Positions 48,436 through 58,739 of a stretch of DNA of 64,000 nt are shown one piece after another. Below the pieces are notes generated by a model. It was not told the origin of the DNA. It worked only from the letters and a program-made list of their open reading frames with translations, and did no database searches. Each line of letters begins with the position of its first letter. Position 1 is the stretch's first letter. The DNA comes from Leptoclinus maculatus (Eukaryota > Chordata > Actinopteri > Perciformes > Stichaeidae): positions 141,001 to 205,000 of the forward strand of contig JAVDOI010000134.1 of the NCBI GenBank assembly GCA_032191485.1. The letters are read 5' to 3'. The translations under genes and the position numbers were made by a program.

Positions 48436-50635
48436 AGAACGGCCCAGCTAAATTGGCCCAGGCCCTTCCCACAGACTGGTTGATCTATGACGAGATGAGG
48501 CGAGGCCACAGGATGGCCAGTGTCCGCTGTTGCTCCATCATGACTGCCTTCACTGTGGCTATATTTGGAGGGTGTGCCAAACTACCCAGCTCTGCCTTGC
48601 AGGAACCTGCTGCACAGACTGGTAACAATTCAAATCTCATGACTTTGTTCTTCATGAATATTTATTTAAGTGCGGCGATGTCTGTCTGTTCAAAGCTGTT
48701 TTCCACAGCAAGATATTTTGACTATTAGTCAGATTGCCATGAAATCAGTATGGTTCCTGATGTCACCGTAACACTGCGGGCCAGTGTGCACTGTGAATAT
48801 TTGGCAAAAAGCTTTCCGTCCTAAGCTCTACATTGAGATTCTGTCCACAAACTAATGGGTGACAAGGCAGAGCCCTGGTTGAACCAAACACTGGTTGAGA
48901 ACATGCTTAACTTCCTACCAAGAAGAAGAAGAGTGAAACAACTCAAACTTCCATCCAGTGGAGTTCCTCAGTGTCACATGACGGGAGAATCCTGTTCAAC
49001 TTGATACATTCGTTTAATTATTGAGTGAGGAGGTTTAAACTGATGTTCCAACAGTGCTAACCCTTCACTAACCTTCTGTTTCTATGGTGAAGTCTGAAGA
49101 AGAGCTTTACTAAAGTTCATTCCAGCCTGTTCATTTATTAGTAAAGAGACTTTCTACAAGATCAAGTTATCAGAGATCATTCAGACACACACTGGGCCAA
49201 TAAAGCTGATTGTGATTTTGATGAGCTTTCCCGGGGGGCTGAGCATACTCTGATAACTGAAGTAAACCAAGTCATCCCAACACTATCCAGATACAGTCTC
49301 TCCCAGAGAGATGTAGAGGGGTCGTGCTTCCCTTCAGTGCTTCCTCCCGTAACAATGGGATTTCTTTCACTATCCTCTGAGGCCAATGGAAAGGAGACAT
49401 GCCCTTCCCAAATGTCTCACGTCTTGACCATTATTAACATAACTTTTGAAATGTCATGGCACTCTCTCCTGAGAGAGGTTGATTCCGAAGCCTTCCTGTT
49501 CACGTTCAGTCCGTGTCTCCCTGCTCCTTCTTTCAGACAGTCCTCTGGTTGACCTCAGTGACAGTGAGACGGACGACCTCGCTGAGATGAGGATAGATGA
49601 CTGGCTCATCTTTCAATTGGACAAAGAGGTGAGAGAACATCGCTGCTGACACCGACCTTTCCACCTGTTCCTAGTTCATGAATTTAGAGGTGACTTTGTA
49701 GTGTGTTCTATGTCAGTGGTCCAAAACTCTGTGGCTTGTGAATCAATGTCTACTTTGCGCCTCAGCAGTAAATATTACAACGCTGTAAATATGTTCATGA
49801 CAGGATCCCTGACATTAGGAAATGGAAAGGTTTTGGGTTAGCTCATCCTCTCTTTACTCACAGGATCACAGGATCACAGGATGCTTGTTACAGGTTGAGA
49901 CTAAGTCTCAGCCTATTTGACTCTTGCTTATCAGTAGCAGCTGGTGATGGCATCTCTGATCTCTGGAAGCTGTAATCTATCAGTCATCTGTAGAAAGGGC
50001 CTGGAGCAGACTAATTGATTTGCAGCCTTTAATTGTGCAAACAGACCAACGTTTCAGCACTTGACACAGGGACGTGTCAGCTTGTAGACAGCATGCGTGC
50101 TGCTGCACTTTATGAAGGATTTGACAGCGTTGGACTATTAAAGGCTTCACATCATCAGCATGCTCAACCCTCTGCATCTAAGAATTTAGCTGTCACATTT
50201 TAATATTGTCTAGAACAATCATGCTTTTTACAATAAAAGGTACGACACATAAAATAGAGACGTATGGTAAGTGGAGATGATGTAAGTGGGTGTGTGATGA
50301 GGAATAAATCGGTCCAACTCGTTCTGGGTTTTCCTCACAACTTAAGAGAAGTCCCAACGCCGAACCAGACGAACCCAAACCCACTTCTCCTCTCTCCTCT
50401 CTTAACCCTGAAACCTCCAGCTGCCTGAACAGTGCCGACTAGTGGCGATATCTGCTACCAGATCCTCAATCTAACATAACTGTACACCAACCACACTGAA
50501 GTGTTTTACCCTTTATAAAAGACTTCCTCCTAGTCTTATACGTATGTGATATGAGTCAGTCTGTTGTTGAGCATATATATAACACTTTAGATTATACAGG
50601 TGTTTATACATGTTGCTCCATATAACATTACAGTG

Positions 50636-50681
<46 letters not shown>

Positions 50682-53600
50682 GGCTTGAATAAAGACTTGT
50701 ATAAGGTTACAAGTGCTCTAAATGGAAGAAAAAGCCGTAACTTTAGAAACAAGCCAATGTATTTGGACAGTGTTTTTGCCAGTTCATCAATATGACACCT
50801 GTAAACACTCCTTGTGTACCCCAGGAGTCTCTCTCTATAACCTGACCATTTATTTAGTTACCAACATGTTCAAAGATCACTTTGAGCAGAATACAGTGAC
50901 GTTTGCATTGCTTCTATTTAAGAATGATTTACTGCATTGTACGCCATGGATCCACCTTAATGAGTTCCTCATTTAGATTCTTTTTCAGATCATTTCATGT
51001 GTGTGAGATCAAATTATACTTGATGTAGAATGCTAGAGAACCAAAATCCTTAACGTACAGTATGAGGACGAGCGGCCCTACTGGACCCCTGGGGGACCCC
51101 ATCGTTAATGCTTTTACTTTGAGATGTTGTAATGGGACATCACTACGTCTGCTATAAACTATTCCCTCCAATACTTTGGAGAAAGTAGACGATATAGATA
51201 AAGGTTTCTCTTTTGTTAGGTCTACACCGTTGCTCTTGTTTGTGTCCGCCTCCTTGACATTTTCTACTGAATCTCTTCCTTTTTTACTTACCATTTAATC
51301 TCATGTTGCGCATCATGTTTTCAGGCTGCAGGACTGGTGTTTGAACTGAGGCAGAAGTGGCAAAATTTGTTCATCAAGAGGATCCGTTGTCCTTCAAAGC
51401 CTTTGTCTCCACAGGACGAGGCCATCATCCAGACCCTGGTTTCTGTACGTCACGTTCTCTTTTCTTCCTCGTACTTTCACTTAACGACACCAACGTAAAG
51501 CAATGCTCGTGTATGCAAGTGTCAAATATAAGATGTCCTCCTCCTCTTAGAATATTATGTCTGTGTACAGTTGTACTACAGTCATTGCATTGGTTGATGT
51601 TGATGATGCAGCCACACGTTCAGACCATTGAGGATCTCTGTTTTATTTATTTATAGTGCTGTTAAGAAACCTTTAGATAATAATAATCATTTATGTCTTC
51701 ATGTGCTCCTTCTAGCCTAAACTGGACAAATGGCTGCCTCACTTAATCGTTGTAATACATGTTAAAATAACCCAACGATCAATGTGTAAGAGAACAAAGG
51801 GTAACTCTTGTAATATGGTTAATTGAAGTGACAGATTGAAATATTGGTCAATATTCAGAATTTACACTTACCAGAATGGTAACATTCTGTACGTGGCTGT
51901 GGCGTAGTTCCAGTGTTTTCCTGACTGAGGATGCATGTGAACCGGTGGACCCCGACTCAAACTCTGATCTCTGTGCCCTTTGCAAGTCTCTCATATTATT
52001 ACCTTGTTTGACAGTCAGTCTATCTTTTCACCATCCACAGGAGTAAAGATGGATAGATCATGTTCGGACGTGTACAGTATGTTAATGTGTGCACTTCATT
52101 CATGCGGTGGGGTGTCTGGATCTCCATCTGTTTGTTAAAATGACTGATATGTGGATAGAATGCCTCTGGCAGTATAGTTTGCCGTATGGACCTGCGGTTA
52201 GATCCCCATGTCGATGTGTCCTTGGGCAAGACACTTCACCCCAATCTGCTCCCGAAGGCTGTGCCATCAGTGTATGAATGGGTGAATGACATGTAGTGTA
52301 AAAAGCGATTTGAATGATCAAAAGACTATACAAGTACAGTCCATTTACCATTGACCGTGATGTTCCTCAGGTGCTGGCGGCAGAGGAACAAGCAGCAGGC
52401 CTGCAGCAGCCCACAGGGATTGGCCAGCGGCCCCTGCCCATGTCATCGGAGGATGGGCCCCAGGCTTCAGTGAAGAGCTCCAAGAACAGCCCCCAACTAC
52501 CCACCAACACCAGCAATGACGAGTATGAAGGATGGATGGATGATTGCAGTGTGTGCTTAAAGATATTGACATGCGACTGTCCTCCCTGGCAGGGCTGTAA
52601 AGAGACGGATAAGAGCAATCCTCAGCGTTTGGTTATACTGTCACATTCTGAAGCAATTCTGCAGTGCTGCTCTATTGACACCGACAGCAGAGTTCTCCTG
52701 CTTGCGGAGCCGTGCCAGCAGTGCCTACATGTACCAGGATGCATTGCAGGCAAACTTGTGGCGCCCGGAGGGTCCCTGCAGGCCACATCCTCTTGCTTGG
52801 CTAATGCAGCCTCCGCCTCGTCCTCTCCGCTGTATGCTCTGGCTCCAATATATATATATGGCCGAATATCCAAACCACTGTCAAATGTGTCCTCGTCCAG
52901 AACGTCCTCTGCACTTGTATTTTGGGGAGGCCATTTTCGCTGTCTGGAATCCAAGCAAAGAAAAGAAGGGAGTTCTGTTTCTGAGCTCCATCTAGAGCCC
53001 CCTGGTTAGTGGCTACCCAGACCAGACTAGAAATCCAAGCTTTACTTTACTTCTTTGCATCCAACTGCATCACAGTCACATCATGCCCACGTCCCTTTTC
53101 CTTTTTATAAGAACGGCCTGAGGTCTCTATACTCCTGCTGTCTCAGTCACATTCCTTCCTTTACCACTCCACAAAGCGGCCCGTCATGTCTCCATAGCTG
53201 ATGCACAACTGCTGGGCGGTCTGAACAGTTCTGCAGACGATGGGACTCTGAGTTGAAAGTCAGAGGTGAAGAGGGTGAAGAGGGTGAGGAGGAAAGGAGC
53301 TACTGTGCTGCTCAATAACCTGTTCAGACACGGAGCCTCACATGAGGTCTGAGGTGGGCCAGGAACACCCGCTCCAGGACTTCCATGTTTCAGATGTGAG
53401 GGTGGGAGTTTCATTGAGGGAGGCTGCCCGGAAAAAACACTATAGAAGCCAAATAGAATTTATTAGACCAGAAAACAGGAAGACATCTTACTACAATATG
53501 ATAACACGTCTACAGTATAAAAGCGTAGAAATCAGAACTCAAGGCTGCTCACTAATCTAAGCCTGTTTATATTACTGGTGTTTGATAATCAATCATGTCC

Positions 53601-56401
53601 TATTTGAATATATCACTTCATGCTCACACTACTGCTCTATATCACCACGTCCCATCAGGTCTCGTAGGATGCCAGCAACCTGGAGCCTTCTACAGGGGAA
53701 AGGCCAGCACAGAGAGGAGGCCTCGCTGCCCATCAAGCAGCTCTGTGATGAGCTTCACTCCTCCAGCATCTCCTCCTGCTCCGTGACCCTGGACAGTCCC
53801 TCTTACAGCCCCTGTCCCGCCTCCTCAGGAAAGGTATCCACTGTCTGTTGAGCGTTGTTGATCCTCCCCATTTTCCTTTGCTCTTTTGTGACATTTAAAA
53901 TCCTCTCTGTGTGTAATCTTTGTGTGTTAACATCTGACAAATCGTTTTGAAGCATGTGTTTTTGTGTGAAAGGTCACAACTGTTGCAATCTGTGTTGTTT
54001 GTAGACCGTCACCACTCCCACCAGACATAAGCCTGTGGGGAGATGATATATTCAGCTGTCTGTCTGTCTGTCTGTCTGTCCATGGCATACCACTGGACCC
54101 ATCATCCTACAGCTCATTTATGATCGTATGCTCAAGGACCTTTCATGGTTGTAGTAATTCACATATATTTGATGGACTATTTTTTGGACTGCTGACTCCT
54201 CTTAACCGGCCACAAGCAGCCACGAGTGTTTTGCATTTCTTGCTATCAGTCGGGCTACAAACAAGCCTTACCTAGTCTGTTACGGGCCACATCTTTGGCT
54301 TTCGTCGGGGCTCACTGACATCCATAAGAAGGTTTGGTTTCATTTGGAAGCGGAGCATCTGCAGACTAAATCCATACCGACGTTGGGTACAATAGGAGGA
54401 GAATTATCTTCCCTGCCATCTTGACTGTAAGGGAGCCGGGAGAGCCACCTGAGTGAGGGGAGAGGGAGAGACACTCTACTGTGCTGAGGGCACCTTCTAC
54501 TTCCCAGTGTTGATGGAATTCATGGGGGGCAGAGAACTGCGTTTATTTATCAATTCTCTTGTGTAACAACGCCGGCCTCGTGATTTGACAGTTTGAAGCA
54601 AGCAGGGATGAGGAGCAGGGACGAGGAGCTGGCTACAGAGCTCTAACTTTTATTTTCAGACCCAACACTGACTCTATTGACAGGAGTCAATATCAGTGAC
54701 GATGTAGTGGTGAATCCTCTGTAGAGCATCTCGTGTCACCCCGAGAGCCTTCGGTGTTTGGATGGACATGTTTCATTGTACTAGTGACTGTCTCATCAAT
54801 AGACCGTTCTTTGTCGAGTGAGCTATGCTGTGGTTTTCCTCTAGCAGACCTCAAAGCCAGCGTCCCCCCAGCTGGTCTTCTCTTCAGTGCGGTACTTCAT
54901 CATGAAGAGCAGCAATGTGAGGAACGTAGACATTGCTCAGCAGAAAGGTATCTGGTCCACCACACCAAGCAATGAGACCAAACTCACCAAGGCCTCCCTG
55001 GAGAAGAGCACTATCATCCTCATCTTCTCTGTTCAGGGCTCTGGACACTTCCAGGTAACACTCTGACCAATGCTGCATGCACTTCAGTTTCTATTAATAG
55101 AGCTCAGACGTGTGCCAGAATCTTAACCCCACTATCAATATGGGTCTTTAAAAGTGCTGCATTCTGTCTTTTTCACAGGGCTACGCCCGCATGACATCGG
55201 CCATCAGTCAGGAGAGCTGCCAGGACTGGGGCTTCATGGGACTCGGAGGGGTTTTCAGTGTTGAGTGGATCCACAAGGAGAGTCTTCCCTTCCAGTACTC
55301 CCAGCACATCCTCAACCCGTGGAACGACAACAAGAAGGTCCAGATCAGCAGGGACGGACAGGTGAGAGGACGGTGCTGCTGGTCTAGATACAAGTCACAA
55401 AGCGACAGACCCAACCAACAATGCACATTTAACATCACACACACATGTAGAATAGGACTGAAACTGTCAAAACTACGCTTGACAAGAGCAGTATAAACTG
55501 GTCAGGGGCCATTTGTTCAGGGTGATGATTGCAGAAGGAAGTCCAGGTTGTTTGTAGATATTTGTACAGGTCTTTACGTAGGTGCAGCCTACATGCATTA
55601 TAAAAACATAAGTAATATCATGAAGGAATGTGGGTAAAGCAGAGCCCTACGAGGTGCTGCACAAACGGGAACAGATGCGTGTAGAGTCTTGTCCTGGTTC
55701 CAGATTATTCAGCTGTGTGTCGGCACTCTTTTATCTGTCACGGGTGCCGAAAAACACTTCCTCAGAGAGGATACGCCGGTGTCTCCTCAGCTCCTTTGGC
55801 ACGCTTCCTCGATCCTCGAGATGGATTTCCGGAGGAGTCGAGGAGGTACAAAGTAAATCGTGACCTGAGAAAGACCCTCTGCTCCATCCAGACGATCGCA
55901 TGACTTCCTGGTTTCATTGAGCTGTTGCTGTTGTATATTTGGGCTGTGACTAATGATCTTTTTACTTATTTTTTACGATTGATCACTTTTCAATGACTTA
56001 AACAGAAAATAGGGATGTCAAAGATGAAGGTTTCATCCAACCGACTGACTAAGAGACGGAGATATTTCATTTCAAATGAGTTAAAACAGGGAAACACTTC
56101 ACTTTTGGTGTGTTTGCTTGATAATTGACCTAAACAATTTCATTTCAGCTCGAATGTATATGTTTCTCCAGTCTGCTTCATGTTTCTCCTCAAACACTTA
56201 ATTCTACTGGTCAGTAGAACATACCACACGTTGGTACTGTTCTGTTTTTGCCAGTGGATGATGCACACTGCCTTTGCTTTTGGAATATCATCGCTGCATT
56301 TTGTCCATCTTTATTTTTGTCTCGTGCAGGAGCTGGAGCCCCAAGCAGGCAGCCAGCTGTTGTTACTGTGGGAGAGAAACTCTGTGAATCCAGACCAATA
56401 A
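32995..56401 (+). CDS. ythdc2: YTHDC2: 3'-5' RNA helicase and m6A reader (30 coding exons)
   Basis: Exons: 32995-33157, 33347-33437, 34293-34489, 34768-34970, 36258-36424, 37790-37892, 38078-38234, 38733-38840, 38949-39082, 43424-43559, 43728-43854, 44026-44091, 44433-44611, 44780-44876, 45076-45163, 45328-45408, 45522-45604, 45717-45822, 46078-46197, 46328-46600, 47260-47386, 47942-48147, 48438-48621, 49537-49628, 51325-51444, 52371-52522, 53659-53833, 54848-55054, 55179-55361, 56330-56401. Phases all join; total 4197 nt, 1398 residues, close to mammalian YTHDC2 (about 1430). Domains: R3H (about 27-100), DExH core with Walker A 209-216 and DEVH 309-312, ankyrin insertion (about 487-550), motif VI 723-730, HA2/OB, YTH (about 1255-1375). 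The protein binds m6A RNA, works with MEIOC and XRN1, and is needed for meiotic entry in germ cells. Confidence 0.96.
34768..39082 (+). CDS. ythdc2: ythdc2 exons 4-9: RecA1 helicase half
   Basis: SGRLNNGIPMVPRR leads into the Q-motif-like LPVHERQEEILRLI. Walker A is GETGSGKTTQ (Lys215). Exon 5 has CTQPRRLAAIAVAERVA (motif Ia); exon 7 opens with DEVHERD (motif II, DEVH at 309-312) and has LSSAALD (motif III). Exons 8-9 encode RQFEVKEFFLEDIL and a Lys/Glu-rich linker. Intron 4 carries a mini-gene transposon, and intron 5 a SINE. Confidence 0.95.
35024..35677 (-). CDS. Lysine/alanine/glutamate-rich ORF inside the intron-4 element (uncertain)
   Basis: ATG at 35677-35675 follows a TATAAATA box by about 55 nt. 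The first 40 residues, starting MPKIKPKKKAMTAAKKK and continuing through an Ala run, EEEKKRREEE and SSSDDNN, look like a nuclear-localisation/linker segment. The motif PKIKP recurs at about residue 42 because the DNA is duplicated there. From then on the frame only translates the CCGTAGT-type repeats (MLRFIPVLLRF and similar), crosses the element's left end and stops in ythdc2 intron sequence. It may be the N-terminus of a deleted transposase or a chance frame. No family recognised. Confidence 0.35.
   Translation of the reverse strand: MPKIKPKKKAMTAAKKKAAAAAAEEEKKRREEESSSDDNNTPKIKPIRGAPGCQLAPVSSRINTAMLRFIPVLLRFIPVLLRFFPDALRSTPPPSPFQDVPGSPRMLVSCTSDEPLVFPDTPRMATVLLRFITERPGLTTVSLRFHSRMTPDLIRSVSGDIRSMSGFRWNWGLRVLTCSNVLISTEHLRLIGILLVLALVEESRGPPKRLGFILWDS
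35162..36020. mobile_element. TTAA-flanked palindromic-ended element with subterminal CCGTAGT/ATCCGGG repeats (ythdc2 intron 4)
   Basis: The two ends are a perfect 24-bp inverted repeat starting GCCCCAGTTCCACCGAAAGC, immediately flanked by TTAA on both sides (35158-35161 and 36021-36024). Beyond the tips, dozens of CCGTAGT-AAAACCG and ATCCGGG-like motifs fill about 300 bp on each side, in both orientations; these may be transposase-binding repeats. The centre (about 35530-35740) is different: it carries a TATA box and a lysine-rich ORF on the minus strand. It is 859 bp, too short for a full transposase. Confidence 0.8.
35731..35738 (-). promoter_or_regulatory. TATA box of the intron-4 element mini-gene
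   Basis: TATAAATA on the minus strand lies about 55 nt before the ATG at 35677, a normal distance for a short 5' UTR. It points opposite to ythdc2 transcription. Confidence 0.45.
36967..37290 (-). mobile_element. tRNA-derived SINE, copy 2 (near full length)
   Basis: On the minus strand the head is GGGGCGACTGTGGCTCAGTG, with A-box-like TGGCTCAGTGGTAGAGCAGG and B-box-like GGCGGTTCAATCCCCTGC. The body has GTCTTTGGGCAAGACACTTA. The tail has GCGTTTTGAGTGGTCGGAAG, then AGTCCATTTATCATTTACC. It lies in ythdc2 intron 5. Confidence 0.85.
39345..40185. mobile_element. hAT-type MITE, copy 2 (ythdc2 intron 9)
   Basis: Right end TGATCCGTTGCACCGCTA; left end degraded (TAGTGGTGGAACTG). The interior matches copy 1, including GATCCGTACAGATCCCCCCT, GTTTTACTGACCTCGTTA and ATGATTTTTGGGACGGTG. 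It is followed directly by the GTAGATGGAC minisatellite. Confidence 0.65.
40196..40793. repeat. 20-bp minisatellite, left part
   Basis: The unit is GTCGGGTAGATGGACGTGTA, with variants having TTAGG, TCAGG or ACATG. The right half (40480-40760) is nearly perfect and the left edge is more variable. Three units make 60 nt, so open frames with a 20-residue period run through it on the minus strand; these are artefacts. Confidence 0.95.
40794..41795. mobile_element. hAT-type element, copy 3, inserted into the minisatellite
   Basis: The ends are TAGGGGTGCAACGGATCA and (inverse) TAGTGGTGTAACGGATCA. It is flanked by an identical 8-bp GTAGGTAG (40786-40793 and 41796-41803), as expected of hAT transposition, although the flanking repeat itself contains this octamer. 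It is 1002 bp with no transposase. It contains a triplicated 42-bp-like unit with AGAGGGGGCGTGTCTACAGC (about 41370-41490). Confidence 0.8.
41796..42475. repeat. 20-bp minisatellite, right part
   Basis: Continuation of the 40196 array with the same phase of GTAGATGGACGTGTAG units but mostly the TTGGG and GTAGG variants, plus short GTAGATGGAC half-units (42215-42350). Unit types differ from those left of the insert. Confidence 0.93.
42660..43190 (-). pseudogene. LINE relic: endonuclease and RT pieces in ythdc2 intron 9
   Basis: Minus-strand fragments: VDFNIHIDPSTHKFSSEFTT then LLDDFNLIQHVTFPTH (endonuclease C-terminal half), and further on NYRF-PNSQK-like sequence that in a shifted frame gives LKKPGLDPSCLNH, the start of an RT domain. 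The part between them is deleted. It is antisense to ythdc2 and different in sequence from the L2 at 4480-8437. Confidence 0.65.
43424..44091 (+). CDS. ythdc2: ythdc2 exons 10-12: linker and ankyrin-repeat insertion
   Basis: Exon 10 encodes LEPWLLKEMDSCISNIFL. Exons 11-12 encode the ankyrin repeats unique to YTHDC2 among helicases: GASPLMVAAAQGFLTQMEQL, LSMGADINMKASNGWTALDF and AKHFQQTDAMDLL. In the mammalian protein this insertion recruits the exonuclease XRN1. Exon 10 lies after the largest intron (4.34 kb), which holds two hAT-type elements, a minisatellite and a LINE relic. Confidence 0.95.
44433..46600 (+). CDS. ythdc2: ythdc2 exons 13-20: RecA2 helicase half and HA2 start
   Basis: HHSFDDERVDLDLIMDLL leads into VLVFLPGYDEIVTLRDRIL (motif IV). 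Exon 16 has ILSTNIAETSIT (motif V). QRKGRSGRCRPG (motif VI, with the arginine finger) is split over exons 17 and 18. Exons 18-20 encode RLFSRLRFNNMLEFQVPQLL and LGYHLADLPVDPHLGKMVL, the winged-helix/HA2 region. Confidence 0.95.
46850..47165. mobile_element. Probable DNA-transposon end fragment in ythdc2 intron 20
   Basis: The start TAGTGGCGGGCCGTCAGGGC, followed by CTTCAAGGCCTTCTCTGCTG, is a phrase I know from dispersed fish DNA transposons. The other end is not obvious, so the boundary is approximate. Confidence 0.4.
47260..53833 (+). CDS. ythdc2: ythdc2 exons 21-27: OB-fold region and low-complexity linker
   Basis: Exon 21 ends at a non-consensus GTCCGT donor after LLGQLRAI. Exon 22 encodes GFVRARGGSDIRDVNLNSEN and WAVVKAALMAGMYPN (OB-fold). 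Exon 23 follows a TTTAG acceptor immediately after a TG repeat. Exons 26-27 encode the Ser/Pro-rich linker (GIGQRPLPMSSEDG, SSSISSCSVTLDSPSYSPCP). Confidence 0.93.
48401..48433. repeat. (TG)n run abutting the acceptor of ythdc2 exon 23
   Basis: A TG run of about 33 bp is followed within two bases by the TTTAG acceptor at 48433-48437, so it takes the place of a normal polypyrimidine tract. Confidence 0.9.
50641..50680. repeat. (TA)20 microsatellite in ythdc2 intron 24
   Basis: An uninterrupted TA run of 40 bp. Confidence 0.95.
51000..51290 (-). pseudogene. LINE reverse-transcriptase relic in ythdc2 intron 24
   Basis: Minus-strand sequence reads GVPQGS in one frame, and after a one-base shift VGPLVLILYVKDFGS. 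Together these make the conserved RT block that precedes the catalytic YADD. Upstream residues (STFSKVLEGIV) also fit. The frame is broken and short, so it is an old fragment. Confidence 0.5.
52180..52355 (+). mobile_element. SINE tail fragment next to ythdc2 exon 26
   Basis: The phrases GTCCTTGGGCAAGACACTTC, GAATGGGTGAATGACATGTA and AGTCCATTTACCATTGACC match the body and tail of the SINEs at 31692 and 36967, here on the plus strand. It ends about 15 bp before exon 26, so its tail makes up the exon's branch-point/pyrimidine region. Confidence 0.65.
54848..56401 (+). CDS. ythdc2: ythdc2 exons 28-30: YTH domain and C-terminus
   Basis: The YTH domain starts around VRYFIMKSSNVRNVDIAQQK. Cage tryptophans expected for m6A binding are present: W1281 in KGIWSTTPSNE and W1331 in CQDWGFMG, with the same 50-residue spacing as in the human protein. 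SVQGSGHFQGYARM and NPWNDNKKVQISRDGQ complete the domain. The last exon encodes ELEPQAGSQLLLLWERNS and ends in TAA at 56399-56401. Confidence 0.95.
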
Positions 56402-57009
56402 GAGGTAGCAGCAGAACACCACAAGCATCTGGCTCAAACTACATGCATACATTGTATATTGATATTTTTCTATCGGATCTAGTAGATATTAAATGTTTTA
56501 CTTCTATTTTTCCTTGAACAGTACAAGGACTGCACTACCAGTTAAGTTGAAATGACGGGACAATGGAAGAGGGACTGAGTCATTGTTGTCTCTTGTTTCT
56601 GTGTTTTTATTTAATAAGTTCTCATTCAGGTTTTATTCATTCTGGTACTCGTGTTCTTATCAAATAATATGTTCATAAAAAAATGTCTGGATGTTCTTAG
56701 AAGGGATGAAACATGTTCACTATGGAGAAAGACAGAAGCTACTACAGTTCGTTCAGGTTTTAGTAATGATGGTGTTGAGCGTGACGTGTGTCCACTATCC
56801 ATGTTGTGTCTGATGACGTTGCAGGGCCTCAGGAGACTATTGGTTTGACTCATTTTAACACTTTTGTCAACTTTTTTTCCTGAATGAGGACAGAAGAAAT
56901 GTTAATATTTGTTGTTTGCATTTGAATTGTTCATTTTTTGCTGCTGTATGAGGAAACGTGAACTTTGCTGTGAGTTCAGGCATCCTCATGATTGTTAATG
57001 GGTTAACAA

Positions 57010-57015
57010 AATAAA
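57010..57015 (+). terminator. ythdc2: ythdc2 polyadenylation signal
   Basis: AATAAA lies 609 nt after the stop codon, with a GTGTGG-containing GT-rich stretch about 25 nt further on. It is the first good signal in the 3' UTR. Confidence 0.7.
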
Positions 57016-57029
57016 CAGTGATTTCATCT

Positions 57030-58739
57030 TAAAGCCGTCAGTGTGGTTTCCTCTAAAAGAAGAAGATAGAAACTTTGATACGTTCATCAACATTCATCCC
57101 TTTTGGCTTCATAAGAAAAGAAAGAAAAGATATTCTATATGGAGGGCTGAGGATGAACTAAGGAGTCTCACTCTGAGGAAAGAAGCTGTTCATCAGCTGA
57201 TACTTCTGTATCAGCAGCAGGTGAACAGGTTGTGTCTGGGTGGGTTTAGTCTTTAATAACCTTTGAGCTCTTCTCAGTATCACAAGACAACCCGGTCAGT
57301 TGGTTTGTGGGCTGTCGAGATCAGAAAACATTCAACAAGCCATTCAGATGTGTCTCTCCTTCCTCATTAGAATACACCGCCCACAGGTTGAGAGCTACCT
57401 CTGCAAAGGTGAACCATACTTCTCTCACAAGCCAATCAGAGCAGACTGGGCTTTAGGGGAGGGGCTGTGAAAGAGACGGCACTAAAACGGACTGTCGGAT
57501 ATATTCTGTTTTATTTATAAAAAAATAATTAAACATGTTCTACTAGAAACCTAAAATACAAGTATGAGCAAGACATGTCTCCTTTATGTTTATGAAGTTA
57601 TCAATTCCACAAACTTCCCTTTAAATAATACTTTTCAATTAATTGGAAACTTAATATTGTGCAGTTTATGTAAAAAATATTTTTAACAAATTTGCCAAAA
57701 TGTCATTACTTTCTACATTAAAAAAACAGAAAAGAAAGAGAAAGGTATTGTTCTGGAAAAGAACGATACAAGTGAATAGTTCATTCTCTAAGTACTGCTG
57801 CTCCACTCACTTCCAAAAGACCTTGGACCCTCGCAGCAGAAAAGGAAAAACTTGAAGAAGGAAAATCTATTGCACCTCTGGCACCTCTGGCCAACCTGAC
57901 GGGTTTTGGGTTGTTATGTGTACAGAATGAACAACAAAATAGAATTACAATATAGTCAATCCATATGGCATTCTGATGATCTGGTATTTAATTCTCCTAT
58001 TTTGTTGCACTGTTGTGTTGGTGGTGTTCATGTTTATGAGGATATTTTGTATAACTCCTCTTCGGTTTACTGTTGATTTATTTAATTGAAGTGGCCGTGG
58101 GGCAGACACAGTCTCCATGTGGTTGTGGGTGGGTAACCGCTCTAATGGAAGCGCAGAGAAGTGTGTAAGTCTGCAGCTCTGCTTCCTGGTCTCAACTCTG
58201 ATAAATGGTAATCTCTGAAGATTTACAGTTTACACATTAAACATATGTTCACTTTATGAATTGGGATGCAATCAAACGACATGGCTCCAATATTAAACTG
58301 CTGTTAACACCGTAATGCATTATAATATTACAACAGCCCAGATTTTACAGATAATACTTCAGTACTTCTACTTCGAACGGACAGACATCCTACAGTGTAC
58401 TTCTTCCACCACTGATGAAGACACTTTGCATGACAGTTCACAGAACTAAAGTAATGTAGGGCCTGATATAAAAGGTTCATGTAGTCGATGCCTGTCGCAC
58501 ATGTTTCTACATTGTTTGGAGCTTGGCAGACTGTATGAAGAAGTTTAAATGGCATTGACAGAATTGCATAACTTAAACACCTTTTCATTGCCATTATGTT
58601 GCTAGTGCAACAGCTTTGATCGTTTTTTACTTCCTGGTAGCAAGCCTACTGCAGGAAATAAAAAGAGTTTGTGTTGCCACGTTTGAAAAGGAGTTAAGCA
58701 CGAGGGAGCCATATCATCCATGAAATGTAATTGTATAAA
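57030..58739. other. Intergenic; no coding exon recognised
   Basis: AT-rich, with an AATAAA on the minus strand near 57510 (plus TTTATTT). This could be the end of a convergent gene's 3' UTR, but no coding sequence for one was found. Unassigned sense-strand exons at 59298 may have earlier exons in this stretch. Confidence 0.35.

Noticed and set aside
52523..53009. Open frame continuing from ythdc2 exon 26, and an antisense frame at 52622-52954
   Set aside because: The donor at 52523 (GTATGA) and phase match to 53659 show the rest is intron; no domain in either frame.
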